Shown here: one piece after another, positions 9,425-18,789 of the stretch
Numbering within the stretch: the first letter of the stretch is position 1
Layout: each line of letters begins with the position of its first letter
Source: Leishmania infantum JPCM5
Lineage: Eukaryota > Euglenozoa > Kinetoplastea > Trypanosomatida > Trypanosomatidae
Assembly: GCF_000002875.2 (NCBI RefSeq)
Contig: NC_009413.2
Span: 1,155,271 to 1,219,270 of the forward strand
Direction: 5' to 3'
DNA length: 64,000 nt
Position numbers and translations under genes: made by a program
The notes under the pieces: generated by a model
What the model was told of the DNA's origin: nothing
Databases searched by the model: none
Seen by the model: only the letters and a program-made list of their open reading frames with translations

Positions 9425-12403
9425 ATGTGGTTCTCGAAGGCCCGGCGAGCTTTTTGCCTTTCGGTGTGCCGGCGGTCTTCAGCGTTCCTCGAACTCTACG
9501 GCCGTGCGCGTTCGACAGCAGTGGCTGAGGCGCCGTCGGCACCGCAACCATCGTGCAGCACTGCGCCTGCGGATGGGGAGTGGGAAAGGTGCCAGGCGCT
9601 GCTGCAGCGCTTTCAGTCACACGTGTACATCTACCCAGGCCACGTGCCAGTGCAGCTATGCAGAGAGACGCTAACGGGCATCGAACAGGTGCTCGCGTCA
9701 TCGCCGGCGCGCTGCTCCGCCGCGGCCCGCAGGCTCTGGAGGGACGCGCTCGCTCTGCATTCGCACTTGCCGAAGCATGACATTAGGGCAGCGGCCGACG
9801 CGGCGAGCGTGCTGCTGTTTTCCGACCAAGCCCAGCTTGGCTGCCGTGTGTGCTCGCAGGCTGCTAGCCATCCCCAGTTCCTTCAAGCACTCCGCAGCGA
9901 GGCGGAGCTTACGGGCTGCCTGCGTCTTCTCAGCGTGCATTCCATGTGCGCGTGCGACTCACGTGCGGCTTTCTCCGCTCACTGGGCGGCCGTCCTCGCT
10001 GACTCCCTGGACGAGGCGAAGCATGTCATCGCCGCGGCGGATAAGTCCAGGCGGGCACCCATGGCACACGCAATGGAGGTGCTGGCGTGGTCGCTAGACT
10101 GGCTGCATCACGACAGTGGCACGTCAGACAGAGAGGCACTCAAGGCCCTGAAAACGAAGCTTCCTCGGTGGCTTCCGTTTCTCTTTGACGAGTTTGACGC
10201 CGCCGCCGCGAAGCCGTCGTCGCAGTCTCTGGCGCTTTTGCCGCCGCGTTGGCTGCTCACGATGGCCACGCACGCGGAGAGCGACAGCGACGCTGCAACT
10301 CTGGAAAGGCTGCTGCGCCACGCGTTGGGCAGAGAGGAGCAGTACCATGGCTACGCCGTGTTTCAGCTCTCCTCTCGCGTCGCCAGTCTCCTCGTGCGCC
10401 GCTTCCCCCACCACCCGAGCGCCGCTCATGCGGTCGCTGCGCTTGGCACCGCCTTGCAGTGCTCGTCACTGATCCCGTACGGTACAACGCAAGAGGGCTT
10501 TGACAAGGCCCTTGGAGTGCTTACCCGCATGTCTGGGGCGCAGCCTTATTTTGCCATGCAGGAGCTGCTGCGCAGCCACTCGGCAGAGATGGCGGCAAAA
10601 ATACAAGAACAGCACGGCGACCGACTCACTGGAAACGCTGACCTCAACTGGAGCACGGCCCTCACCTTTACAATGCGGCAGGTGGAGGCGGCCGACCCTC
10701 ACTGGCGCGTGTATCTCCCAGAGACGCTGCGGCTTCTCAGCGATGCTGGCAAGTCGAAGCAGTTTTGGAGTCTCCTGCAAGAATACAACGCAGCGGACGC
10801 AAGCGCCAACATCTCCGTGGCGGCGTCGCTGAGCCGCGCGATGCAGCTTAGTGGGAGATGGTGGCACGCGGTGGAGGTGTTGGACTTGCTCGCCGGCGCG
10901 CTACCTCCCCGGGACACCACTGAGGAGCAGTTGATGACGACTGCGTGCGCCGAGACACTGCGGGTGCTGTTGCAGGCGAAACGGTGGAAAGAAGCGCTGC
11001 GTGTGTTCCTGCTGGTGGGCGATGCTCTTCCGCCGACGGAATCCGCCGTCGTCTCCAGGTTGCTCACGTCGATGTCGATGTCGGCCCCTTGGAGAGCGGC
11101 GCTGGCTGCAGCGGCAGAGAAGGGACTGGCTTCCGACACCACTCGGATCATTCTGCGCTGCTTGCATGCCGGCGCATCGGCAGCCTTCCTGTCACACTAT
11201 CACCAACAGAAGATGGCTGCGCCCATCTTTGCTCAACACGGTCGGTGGGATCTTGCGCGCACCCTTGTTGAGCAGCGTCCCAGCGACGTGTCACTGTGGC
11301 GTGCCCTTGTGCAGGCAATGGAGCACTGCGCAGACGCTGTGGATGAGCCGACGGCTGCCACCGTTTTCCGTGTGCCGCTTCCGCAAGGCCATTGGGATGA
11401 CATGCCGTTTGTGAACGCGTTCGCGCGTCTCTGTGTGCAGCGAGGCTGGCTGTCCCTCCTTTCGTCGCACCTGTCCTGCCTTCTTGCACCACGAGTCTCC
11501 CCTGCCTCGCCGGTGTCGGGCCTTCGAGTGGAGTACGAACACCTCCTTCGCTTTCTCCAGTCGAATCGCTTGCCCCCAGCCCAGTTTGCCTTTACCAACT
11601 CGTACGTTGTCCACCAGTTCATGTCGTGTGTGACGAGCCGACGCGTGTCTGTGGTGGCGAAACTACCGGCGGCGTCTGCGAGCACTAAGCGGCAAGCCTC
11701 CACCCATCTGCGCGTCCCTTACGAGAACCTGAGTGCGCCGCGCCTAGAGGGCGACGGTACTGCAACCGTGCGGGCGACATCCGCTCGCGCTACCACGTGC
11801 CTCAAGGAGCACTGCGTTTTCAGCAGTGCTAGCGGCCTTATAGTCGGTTACAAAGTCCCTGCATCCGCTCTCTTTGCGTCTGCGAGTGGGCTCCTGAAGG
11901 TTCTGGGCAACAGCGGAGTGTACTGTCTCGCGTATCACATGTCAGTCGCGAGCAGTGGCCTTTTTCTGCTCTATCCGGCCTCTGCCAGTCTAACGTGGTA
12001 CTCCGTGAAGCTGCGCGTGCGCCTCTGCGTGGCAGTGGTGCCAGCAGCGCCATACGTGCCGCTGCTAGCAACATCGTTCTTCGACCGCTATGCGATGAGG
12101 TGGCGCAGCGGTGAGGGCGATCGCCACGAGGTGGAGGCTCTCTTGGTTGCTGCGAGTGGGCAAGAGGTGCCGCGCGCGTGGCGGTCTCTCAAGATGGATC
12201 TGAACGCGGAGGGCTGGGGACCGGTCGAACCCGAGGCAGGTGCCGGGGACATGTATCACATCCTGGAGCTCCAGGTCTCACGCCGCGCGCCGACCAATGA
12301 GGGCGATGCGATACCAGCAGACGTGGAGGTGTTCGCGTGTCGCGAGCGTTCACTGAAACCCCTGGGCGCGGACGCTAGCGAGGCGGCGGAGTGGGGTTTG
12401 TGA
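9425..12403 (+). CDS. Large conserved-type protein of unknown function, probably mitochondrial
   Basis: This is a 992-residue protein. The N-terminus (MWFSKARRAFCLSVCRRSS) is rich in Arg, Ser and hydrophobics with no acidic residue for more than 20 positions, which fits a mitochondrial targeting sequence. Most of the rest (about 40-800) is made of Leu/Ala-rich helices with Trp and Arg at intervals, resembling the helical-repeat proteins of trypanosomatid mitochondrial RNA metabolism. No clear PPR or TPR consensus is visible by eye. The C-terminal 250 residues look more beta-rich. The start at 9425 follows the pyrimidine tract directly; an in-frame ATG at 9260 lies inside the tract. No function can be assigned. 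Confidence 0.8.
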   Translation: MWFSKARRAFCLSVCRRSSAFLELYGRARSTAVAEAPSAPQPSCSTAPADGEWERCQALLQRFQSHVYIYPGHVPVQLCRETLTGIEQVLASSPARCSAAARRLWRDALALHSHLPKHDIRAAADAASVLLFSDQAQLGCRVCSQAASHPQFLQALRSEAELTGCLRLLSVHSMCACDSRAAFSAHWAAVLADSLDEAKHVIAAADKSRRAPMAHAMEVLAWSLDWLHHDSGTSDREALKALKTKLPRWLPFLFDEFDAAAAKPSSQSLALLPPRWLLTMATHAESDSDAATLERLLRHALGREEQYHGYAVFQLSSRVASLLVRRFPHHPSAAHAVAALGTALQCSSLIPYGTTQEGFDKALGVLTRMSGAQPYFAMQELLRSHSAEMAAKIQEQHGDRLTGNADLNWSTALTFTMRQVEAADPHWRVYLPETLRLLSDAGKSKQFWSLLQEYNAADASANISVAASLSRAMQLSGRWWHAVEVLDLLAGALPPRDTTEEQLMTTACAETLRVLLQAKRWKEALRVFLLVGDALPPTESAVVSRLLTSMSMSAPWRAALAAAAEKGLASDTTRIILRCLHAGASAAFLSHYHQQKMAAPIFAQHGRWDLARTLVEQRPSDVSLWRALVQAMEHCADAVDEPTAATVFRVPLPQGHWDDMPFVNAFARLCVQRGWLSLLSSHLSCLLAPRVSPASPVSGLRVEYEHLLRFLQSNRLPPAQFAFTNSYVVHQFMSCVTSRRVSVVAKLPAASASTKRQASTHLRVPYENLSAPRLEGDGTATVRATSARATTCLKEHCVFSSASGLIVGYKVPASALFASASGLLKVLGNSGVYCLAYHMSVASSGLFLLYPASASLTWYSVKLRVRLCVAVVPAAPYVPLLATSFFDRYAMRWRSGEGDRHEVEALLVAASGQEVPRAWRSLKMDLNAEGWGPVEPEAGAGDMYHILELQVSRRAPTNEGDAIPADVEVFACRERSLKPLGADASEAAEWGL

Positions 12404-13131
12404 AGCATAAACGTTCGCCGGCCTCGGCAGCGAACGTTTTGCGTGCGTATTCCTGTATCTTCGCTTGCGCACGCACCCGCGCGCATCTTGATCTCTGTAC
12501 ATGTGCGTGCGACAGAGCCGTTGTTGTTCGTCACAGTTCACACCTGCCGTAATCCAGCATTGCATTGTCACCTCCTCAGCCACCGCGTTAGCGATAGGAC
12601 CGCAAGAGAAAACTTTCTCCACGTGAGGGGAGACTTCTTCTTGGGTGATCTCGATTCCGTGCGGATAACTCTGGGGGGGGGGTGAGTGAGAGACGTAAAG
12701 TGAGGTCTTGCCGCACCCCACTCGAATGCTGTCTGTGGGATGCACGAATCAGAAGGCCGCACCTTGGCGCCTGCTGAGCACCTCTTTCTGCTACGCTGGC
12801 TGCCGCTGCGGTCTCCTGCGTTCCTCACGTGCGCGGTTGCCGGTCATGGCCCAACTACGCGCTCTCTGTTCCTGCTTTACTGCGCTCTCTCATACGCCTC
12901 GCCATCTCTCTCGTACGGCCCCCTTCAATTCCTGGGCCGCCCTCCACGCGTCCTGTCTCGTCGAATGCCGCCACGGCTGTCCTCAGAGGCCAAAGCGCCG
13001 CTGCTGCTCGCTTTTCTCCTCACGCAGGGCCGCTCTCGGTTTCTTTTGCTAGCACCGCTCGCGTGTCTCCTCCACGCTCAGTTTTGTCGACCCTTTTTTT
13101 ACTGCCACCCCTCTCCCCTGGCAGAGTCTTC
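12404..13131. other. Intergenic region
   Basis: No gene seen. It contains a G run at about 12671-12680 and, from 12860, C/T-rich sequence leading to the splice acceptor of the next gene. Confidence 0.5.
13085..13124 (+). promoter_or_regulatory. Probable trans-splice acceptor
   Basis: A pyrimidine tract with a T run and CCCTCTCCCC-type sequence ends in CAG at 13122-13124. The ATG at 13132 follows within 8 bases, giving a very short 5' UTR. This argues against the longer frame that is open from 12829. Confidence 0.5.
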
Positions 13132-13968
13132 ATGCCCTCGCAGACCATCGTCGTCGGGCCCCAGGCGGATGCTCACGCCACCACATTGGCGGCCGCACTG
13201 GAGCACGCGGCGCCAGGTGACACGATTGTGGCCTGTGCCGGCGTCTTTGAGGAGACGGTTCATCTTCCTTTCAACGTCACTATTACGGCAGCGCCGGTAC
13301 CGGAGGATTCGGATGACACCGATGCCGCGCATGCTACCATCATCGGCACTGTGATCATCTCTGCGAACGTAACGCTAGATGGACTAGAGGTGCGTGGGAT
13401 GACGGATGTACGCAAAGGGCATGCCATTCTCGAAAAGTGCGATGTCCATCACGGCTCTGATGGTGTACGCGTCCATCCGGGTGCCACTGCCACCGTGCGC
13501 AACTGCCGTGTGCACCACTGCATCGCTGGCGGTGACGGCGTGTACTTCATGGCCGGCTCGTTCGGAGAGGTGGCACAGACGGACATTTTCGAGTGCCGAG
13601 TGAATGCACTTCACATCCAGAGCAGCGAGGCCGTGCTGCGCGAGAACCGCATCCGCGACTGCACGTTCGGCGTCTACTACGAAAGGAAAGCGTCCGGGCT
13701 GTGTGAGCAGAACACCATTGAGCACGTCCGCAAGTTCGGCCTCTACGTCACGGACGGCAGCGACCCGGTCATCCGCGACAACACCGTGCGCTGGTGTGGG
13801 ATATTATGCTTCTTCGCGTCGAAGGGCGGCCGCGGCACATGCAGCGGGAACACGTTTGAAGGTTCCCTTCACGTGCTCGCCGACTGCGTTGTGCACCTGG
13901 CGGAGAACCATGTCAGTGGTACAGCAGACATTGACGTGGCCGCGTCGTCGGTCAAGGTTGCAGGGTGA
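13132..13968 (+). CDS. Right-handed parallel beta-helix protein (PbH1 repeats)
   Basis: This 278-residue protein is likely a single parallel beta-helix domain. It opens with a NosD/pectate-lyase-like first turn (a duration/cause/effect pattern around GDTIVACAGVFEETVHL). It then has about ten rungs with the V-x-N/H-C-x-V/I periodicity, for example VRNCRVHHC, LRENRIRDCTFGVYY, CEQNTIEHVRKFGLYV and IRDNTVRWCG. Such repeats occur in F-box proteins (FBXO11 type), carbohydrate-active enzymes and scaffolds. I see no F-box and no obvious catalytic Asp/Arg/Lys cluster, so a scaffold role is as likely as enzyme activity. There is no signal peptide. Confidence 0.85.
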   Translation: MPSQTIVVGPQADAHATTLAAALEHAAPGDTIVACAGVFEETVHLPFNVTITAAPVPEDSDDTDAAHATIIGTVIISANVTLDGLEVRGMTDVRKGHAILEKCDVHHGSDGVRVHPGATATVRNCRVHHCIAGGDGVYFMAGSFGEVAQTDIFECRVNALHIQSSEAVLRENRIRDCTFGVYYERKASGLCEQNTIEHVRKFGLYVTDGSDPVIRDNTVRWCGILCFFASKGGRGTCSGNTFEGSLHVLADCVVHLAENHVSGTADIDVAASSVKVAG

Positions 13969-15088
13969 GGCTCTCATGGTAGACCGACTATTCCCATGCA
14001 CTGGTCGTCTTATGTACATTATCCGGGTAAGCTACGCCCTGCGGGCCTGCTCTACTGTTGTAGTCGGTGTTTGCTTTCTTCGATTGGCTCACTAATGTTC
14101 CTCAAACTCTCATATGGAGGTCCTACCGCTTCTCCCTGGTCTTCCTGCGTGCGTGAGACGCGCCTCCTCTTTTGGGGTAGTCTCGGCTGCGCCCACCTTG
14201 CATAATCTTCTCCACCCTTGGCGGCTCCTCGAGCACTTTGGCAGTGGTGGCACAAGAATATGTGCTAGTGGGCTCGGTGGGCGTTGATGGCTATGTCGTA
14301 ATAGGCGTGCGCATGTGTGGCTGCATCTCTCTCCCTTGTTAGGCGCTGATAGAGCAAGCCGCAGCACCCTGCTCCTCCTCTCACTCAGACCTCACGGCAA
14401 CAGCTGCTGCTGCTCCTGCGGCGGCATACGACTTTTCCCACCTTTTCCCTCTTTTCTTCCATGGGGTCATCCTCGGTGCCTTGCGTTCCCACGTTTTTGC
14501 GCCCTCTCCGTCTCTTTCTGTGTGTGTGTGTGTCCAGGGTCGCAGCAAGTAGCACGGCCCCTTTCTGTGTGCCTTACTCCTCTTCTACATAGTCGTGAGC
14601 ACGCGCAAAAGGCCTCCACATACGGGTGTGCGCGCACGCACGTACGCATGCACGCGCAAGTTGATCCGTGTCACCCCCCTCCCCCCTGTTGTCCTTCTTC
14701 ACCTCTCCGCCCCATTTGACCTCGTACACACGCCTGCGTAATGTGTCTCCCGGCAGTCGTAGCCGACACATACCCATACGCCTATTTCTTGTCTTTTTTT
14801 TTCGGTGTACGCGCATCGAGTCAATCGACCACGGACCAGTCAACAAGGATACGCATACGCATCTGAGGGGTAACGGGAGAGAACACTGTGAGGAGCCTGT
14901 CGGCTTTGTTGTTGCCCTTCTCCCCCTTCACACCTCTGATCCCTTGACTGGCAGCGAGACTTCTCTCAGAAGTCTGCCGCGTTACGACCTCCAAGGCGTA
15001 GGCGAGAGAGAGAAAGCATACAGCCCAACAGCAGGCACGCTGTCTAGTGTATGCCGGCCGTCGACACGGCTGTCCTCTGCTGCGGTTG
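13969..15088. other. Intergenic region, 1.1 kb
   Basis: No gene seen. A (GT) run lies at about 14519-14532. A pyrimidine tract around 14910-14953 ends in GGCAG and is the likely splice acceptor for the kinase gene. Confidence 0.5.
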
Positions 15089-16060
15089 ATGTCCCTTCGG
15101 TCTGCAATGCACGCGAGTGATGTGGACGACGCAGGACGGGCGCTACAAAGCACACAACGCTCGATTGTCTCGATCAGTCGCCTGACGAATGAAATGAGCG
15201 AAGTGCGCGCCATGTCGGAGGGCTCGTTCGGTGTGGTGAAGTGTTACCGCCACGACTTCGACAAGCTCGAATACGCTGTCAAGCAGACAAAGCGCCCCAT
15301 TTGCGGTGAGTCGAATCTGCAGCAGCAGCTGCAAGAGATCTACGCGCTGAGCTCCTTTCCACACCGCCACATTGTCCGCTATTTTGATGGGTGGGTCGAG
15401 GACCGCGCCGTCTTTGTGCGACTGGAGAAGCTGGATGACTGCATGGCATCGTTGCCGCCTCCGGTGAGTGAGAGTGTGCTCACAGCGATGCTCCATCAAA
15501 CATCTACAGCTCTCTACGAGTTGCATTCCCACGACGTTGTGCACATGGATGTGAAACCGGAGAACATATTGAGACGTCAGCTCGACGCTGACACGTTCAT
15601 ATTCAAGCTGTGCGATTTTGGTCTGGCGCGTCCCCTCAACGGCAAGGACTCGGTGACAGGGGAACATTTTCTCGGACTCAACGATGACGATGGTGATCGG
15701 CGGTACATGAGCCCAGAGCTCCTGAAAAACCTGCACGACGTCGTTGGACCACCTGCTGACATGTACGCCCTCGGAAAAAGCTGCGAGGCGATGATGACCG
15801 CCACGGAGGACCCCTCGAATACCAGTGCTAGGCATCTCGAGAGCTACTCACCGGCATTCATTGCGCTGATCGAGTCGATGCTGTGCGAAGATCCTGCTCG
15901 CCGCCCCAGCGCCTTTCAGGTTGTACAAGCGACGCTGCCAGAGAGACTCCTTAGCGACGGAGGACTGCTAGAGCTGCAGCGCCGCATTGACGCAATTCGC
16001 TGCGAAATTTCTGACCTGGACGCATCTGACAATGACGTCATGTCGTCTCCACGCACTTGA
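15089..16060 (+). CDS. Wee1-like protein kinase
   Basis: This 323-residue protein is almost all kinase domain (about residues 35-290). It has K65 in YAVKQTK, E83 in the C-helix, the catalytic loop HMDVKPENIL with D154 and N159, DFG at 176-178 and YMSPELL as the activation-segment end. The HMD-KP-NI form of the catalytic loop is typical of the Wee1/Myt1 group, which phosphorylates and inhibits CDKs; assignment to this group is by motif resemblance. The Gly loop is MSEGSFGVV, so the first Gly is replaced by Ser. There is no long regulatory N-terminus of the kind animal and yeast Wee1 have. The first in-frame ATG after the likely splice site is 15089; 15107 is an alternative. Repeat copy A begins 283 bases after the stop. 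Confidence 0.85.
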   Translation: MSLRSAMHASDVDDAGRALQSTQRSIVSISRLTNEMSEVRAMSEGSFGVVKCYRHDFDKLEYAVKQTKRPICGESNLQQQLQEIYALSSFPHRHIVRYFDGWVEDRAVFVRLEKLDDCMASLPPPVSESVLTAMLHQTSTALYELHSHDVVHMDVKPENILRRQLDADTFIFKLCDFGLARPLNGKDSVTGEHFLGLNDDDGDRRYMSPELLKNLHDVVGPPADMYALGKSCEAMMTATEDPSNTSARHLESYSPAFIALIESMLCEDPARRPSAFQVVQATLPERLLSDGGLLELQRRIDAIRCEISDLDASDNDVMSSPRT

Positions 16061-16343
16061 GGACTCCCGCTTGGGAAACTGCAGCAAAGAAAAAAGCGGT
16101 GAAAGACAGGTGAGTTCTTGCGCCTCGCGCCCTGCGAATTCCAGTCAGCGGCTATAGCCTTTGCTCCGAATCACTGACTCCCTCTCCATATCATGGCCAT
16201 TGCGGTGAAGCCTCTGTGCCTGCTTTGTGCGTCCTTTTGTTTCGTGACGTGCGCTCGAACGACATCACCCTTTTCTGCTTTTGTGCGTTCTCCTCGTTGC
16301 CACTGTTCTTATCTCTTCCGCTTCCTCACTACAATGATTGTGT
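16061..16343. other. Intergenic region before repeat copy A
   Basis: T/C-rich sequence between the kinase stop and the left edge of repeat A. No gene seen. Confidence 0.5.
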
Positions 16344-18069
16344 ACGGCCGCCTCACCGTGACGTCAGGGCCTCATACCCCCCCCCCCCCAACACACACTN
16401 NNNNNNNNNNNNNNNNNNNNNNNNNNNNNNNNNNNNNNNNNNNNNNNNNNNNNNNNNNNNNNNNNNNNNNNNNNNNNNNNNNNNNNNNNNNNNNNNNNNN
16501 TGGGAGCGGCCAAGTGCCTGCGGCCTGCCCTGGTATACGGCCGTGGACTCTTGGTGTCCGCGGAGAGGTCTGGGCTTGCTCTGGGCCGAAGAGACGTGCA
16601 TCCATGACCACATCTATGCCAGCGCACTGCAAATCGTGTCGACGCTTGAAGAAATGTGCGCTTCCAACCACTGTTGTTGTGTTGCTGCTGCGTTGGGGTG
16701 GCTATGACGGCCTTGGCCACCGGTCTCAGACGCCAGCGCGGCATTGCCCGAAGCTGCGCTTACGGGACGATAGGAGGCGATGCTCGCGCAGCCGCGCACG
16801 CGCCCCTGACCGTGCTTTTGATTGCTGCAGCGGCGGGTGGGTGGCGGCGGCAGCATGGAGTGCCGAGGGCGTGCCGCCTTCTAGCGCGCCAGCGCTGTGC
16901 TGCCCAAACCGCCGCCAGAGCCTCGACTCTCCCGCCTGCGCTGTGCCGTGAGGGCATCCGGCCCGGCGTTGCGCGCGGTATGCTACGCGGGGTTTGCGGA
17001 TCGTTCGAGGCACACCTCGGTTCAGGCAGCGATTGCGCACGCAATGTTGCTGTTGCGCACATGCCACGCGCGCTGCCTGGGCTTTCCCCGGCGAGCGCCC
17101 GCCGCTTCCCTCCCCCTGTGCTCAGTCAGGAGGACGCGCTATGCGCTCTTGGTGCGCAGGCACGCGTGCATCCGCGGCGCCCCTCCGCCTGGGCCCACCC
17201 ACGCCTGTGAAGGGCGTGCGGGCGCAGGAGGGGGTGGGGGCCCCCCCTCCCCTTGCTGCCACAGACTCGTGGCAGTGCCCCACCTGCCGCGGCGCATGCG
17301 GGCAGGCCGTCCACACACGGCCCCCTCCCTGCGGCATCGACGGAAATGGAAGATGGAGAACAGGAAACCCCCGACGGACAGCAGCGTCCCCGTGAAGCAG
17401 GCCGCAGTGTCCAGAGGTGCGAGGGCTGTGTGCACAGCTAGCATGGTGGATCACACCCAGGCAAGGCATGCAGAGGTCAGCAGAGCAGGAGTGATGGATC
17501 GAAGAGGCGCGAAGAGATGCAAACCAAACAACGCCCAAGCGCATGTGCTGCGCAAGCAGGCGGCACCCCCTACCCCCGGCCGGCTGGGCGGATGAGCTAC
17601 AGGCGCCGGAGGCATGACGGGAAGACCCTGAGCCACACCATGGAGCCCCCCCCTCCCAGGCTGCGATGCGGAGAGTCGCCACGCCATGCTATCGAATGCA
17701 GCGGCTTGAAGCGGCTGAGGGAGCAGCACGGCATGCAGGCGGGGCACGGGAGCGCAGCGGGCCCCGAGATGCGGCTGGCCAGCGTTCCCCTTGAGTACAT
17801 CCGGCATGCACCTAGACCACTCCCTGCTACCCCGCACGTCAGACACCACCGCCTCCGCCGGGCGCCGACCGCGCAGCGCGTAGCCGAAGGAGGAAAGGGG
17901 GACGCAAGAGGACATGCAGAGCCGGCTGGGCGCGCGGCCCGATTCATGGGCGGTGTGGCTCGTCCTAGACGAACCGGGATGTGGGCGTAGTGCAACAGAG
18001 GTAGGCGAACTGTGGTTGTGTGGTGCACGTGTGTTTATCGAGTTGCCTCGGGTGGAGGGACAGGTTGGT
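16344..18069 (+). repeat. Dispersed GC-rich repeat, copy A (direct orientation)
   Basis: Left edge ACGGCCGCCTC at 16344, followed by a C13 tract. It matches copy C through 18052 and inverted copy B from 16707 to 18069. From 16707 on there are no length differences from either copy, and conceptual products in several overlapping frames are identical in all three, so the DNA is almost identical. It is GC-rich throughout with G/C homopolymer runs near 17230-17250. The open frames inside (up to 232 codons) are compositional, Pro/Arg/Ala-rich and overlapping on both strands; I do not call them genes. I see no reverse transcriptase or transposase motif, no terminal inverted repeat and no clear target-site duplication. 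Confidence 0.9.
16400..16500. other. Assembly gap (run of N) inside repeat copy A
   Basis: A 101-base N run sits between ACACACT and TGGGAGCGG. In copy C the same flanks are separated by only GTGTG, after a C12 tract where copy A has C13. The real missing sequence is therefore probably about 5 bases. Confidence 0.95.
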
Positions 18070-18789
18070 GAAAGGGTGAGCAAGTGGGCGCTTTTCTGGT
18101 CACTCCTTATGTAGTCTCCTGCGTTTCGGCACTGCTGTGTTTCTGCGTTCCTGTTTCACACCAACACATTCTCGTTAACCGACGTGAACTGCCGCTTAGA
18201 GAAAGAGGGCTTGTGTGTGATTCGATGCTGCTCGCGGTCACGTCTTCGTCTTTGTCTGCACTGCTCTTTATGGGGGCACTAGGATACGAAGGAAGCAATA
18301 GACTGCGCCGGTGCGGAGTTCAGAAGCAAGCAAAACAGGCGAAGGCTCTCTGCACACGCGCTGCATACGCTGTATAACGAGGGAGCGTGTGGCTCGCTGA
18401 AACCGGTGCGCTGCTGTGTTCGTCTTTTGCGTGGCATGCCGATCACACGATACTGCGCTACGCGGGGTCGTGGCGGTGTGCAACTGCAAGTGAAACGCTC
18501 CTCCGACCTCTTCGCTAGTGGATGCCCCACCTTTTCGCTTGCCTCCACTCTCTTCTGTGCTTTTTGTTACTGCCGGCCTTCATGTACATAAATCCGCACA
18601 TGCGTGCAATGCCGCGCTTTCTCGTTTTTTTTTTGAACAGGTCATATGAGATCCTTCCTATCACTTGTGCTTTTTCCATTGGAATCGGTCTTGCCGCCGT
18701 TGTGGTTACCACGCGTTGAGGAGAGGGTGCATATTCAAACAGATCATTAGTGCTTGGCCGGTGCAAGTGCTGCTGCTGCTGCTGCAACG
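18070..18789. other. Intergenic region after repeat copy A
   Basis: No gene seen. T-rich sequence leads to a T9 tract and ACAG at 18637-18640, a probable splice acceptor. A short upstream ATG frame begins at 18645, before the START-protein ATG. Confidence 0.5.
18612..18640 (+). promoter_or_regulatory. Probable trans-splice acceptor for the START-domain gene
   Basis: CTTTCTCG, a T9 run and GAACAG form a classic pyrimidine tract plus AG at 18639-18640, 149 bases before the ATG at 18790. Confidence 0.45.

Noticed and set aside
17236..17252. G/C-rich palindrome GGGGGCCCCCC in the repeat, considered as a terminator or structured element
   Set aside because: It is part of general G/C homopolymer richness, and no terminator logic of this kind is known for this transcription system.
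16897..17595. 232-codon open frame inside repeat copy A (also in B and C)
   Set aside because: It overlaps equally long frames on both strands and is dominated by Pro, Arg and Ala from GC-rich sequence. No motif, so it is compositional rather than a gene.
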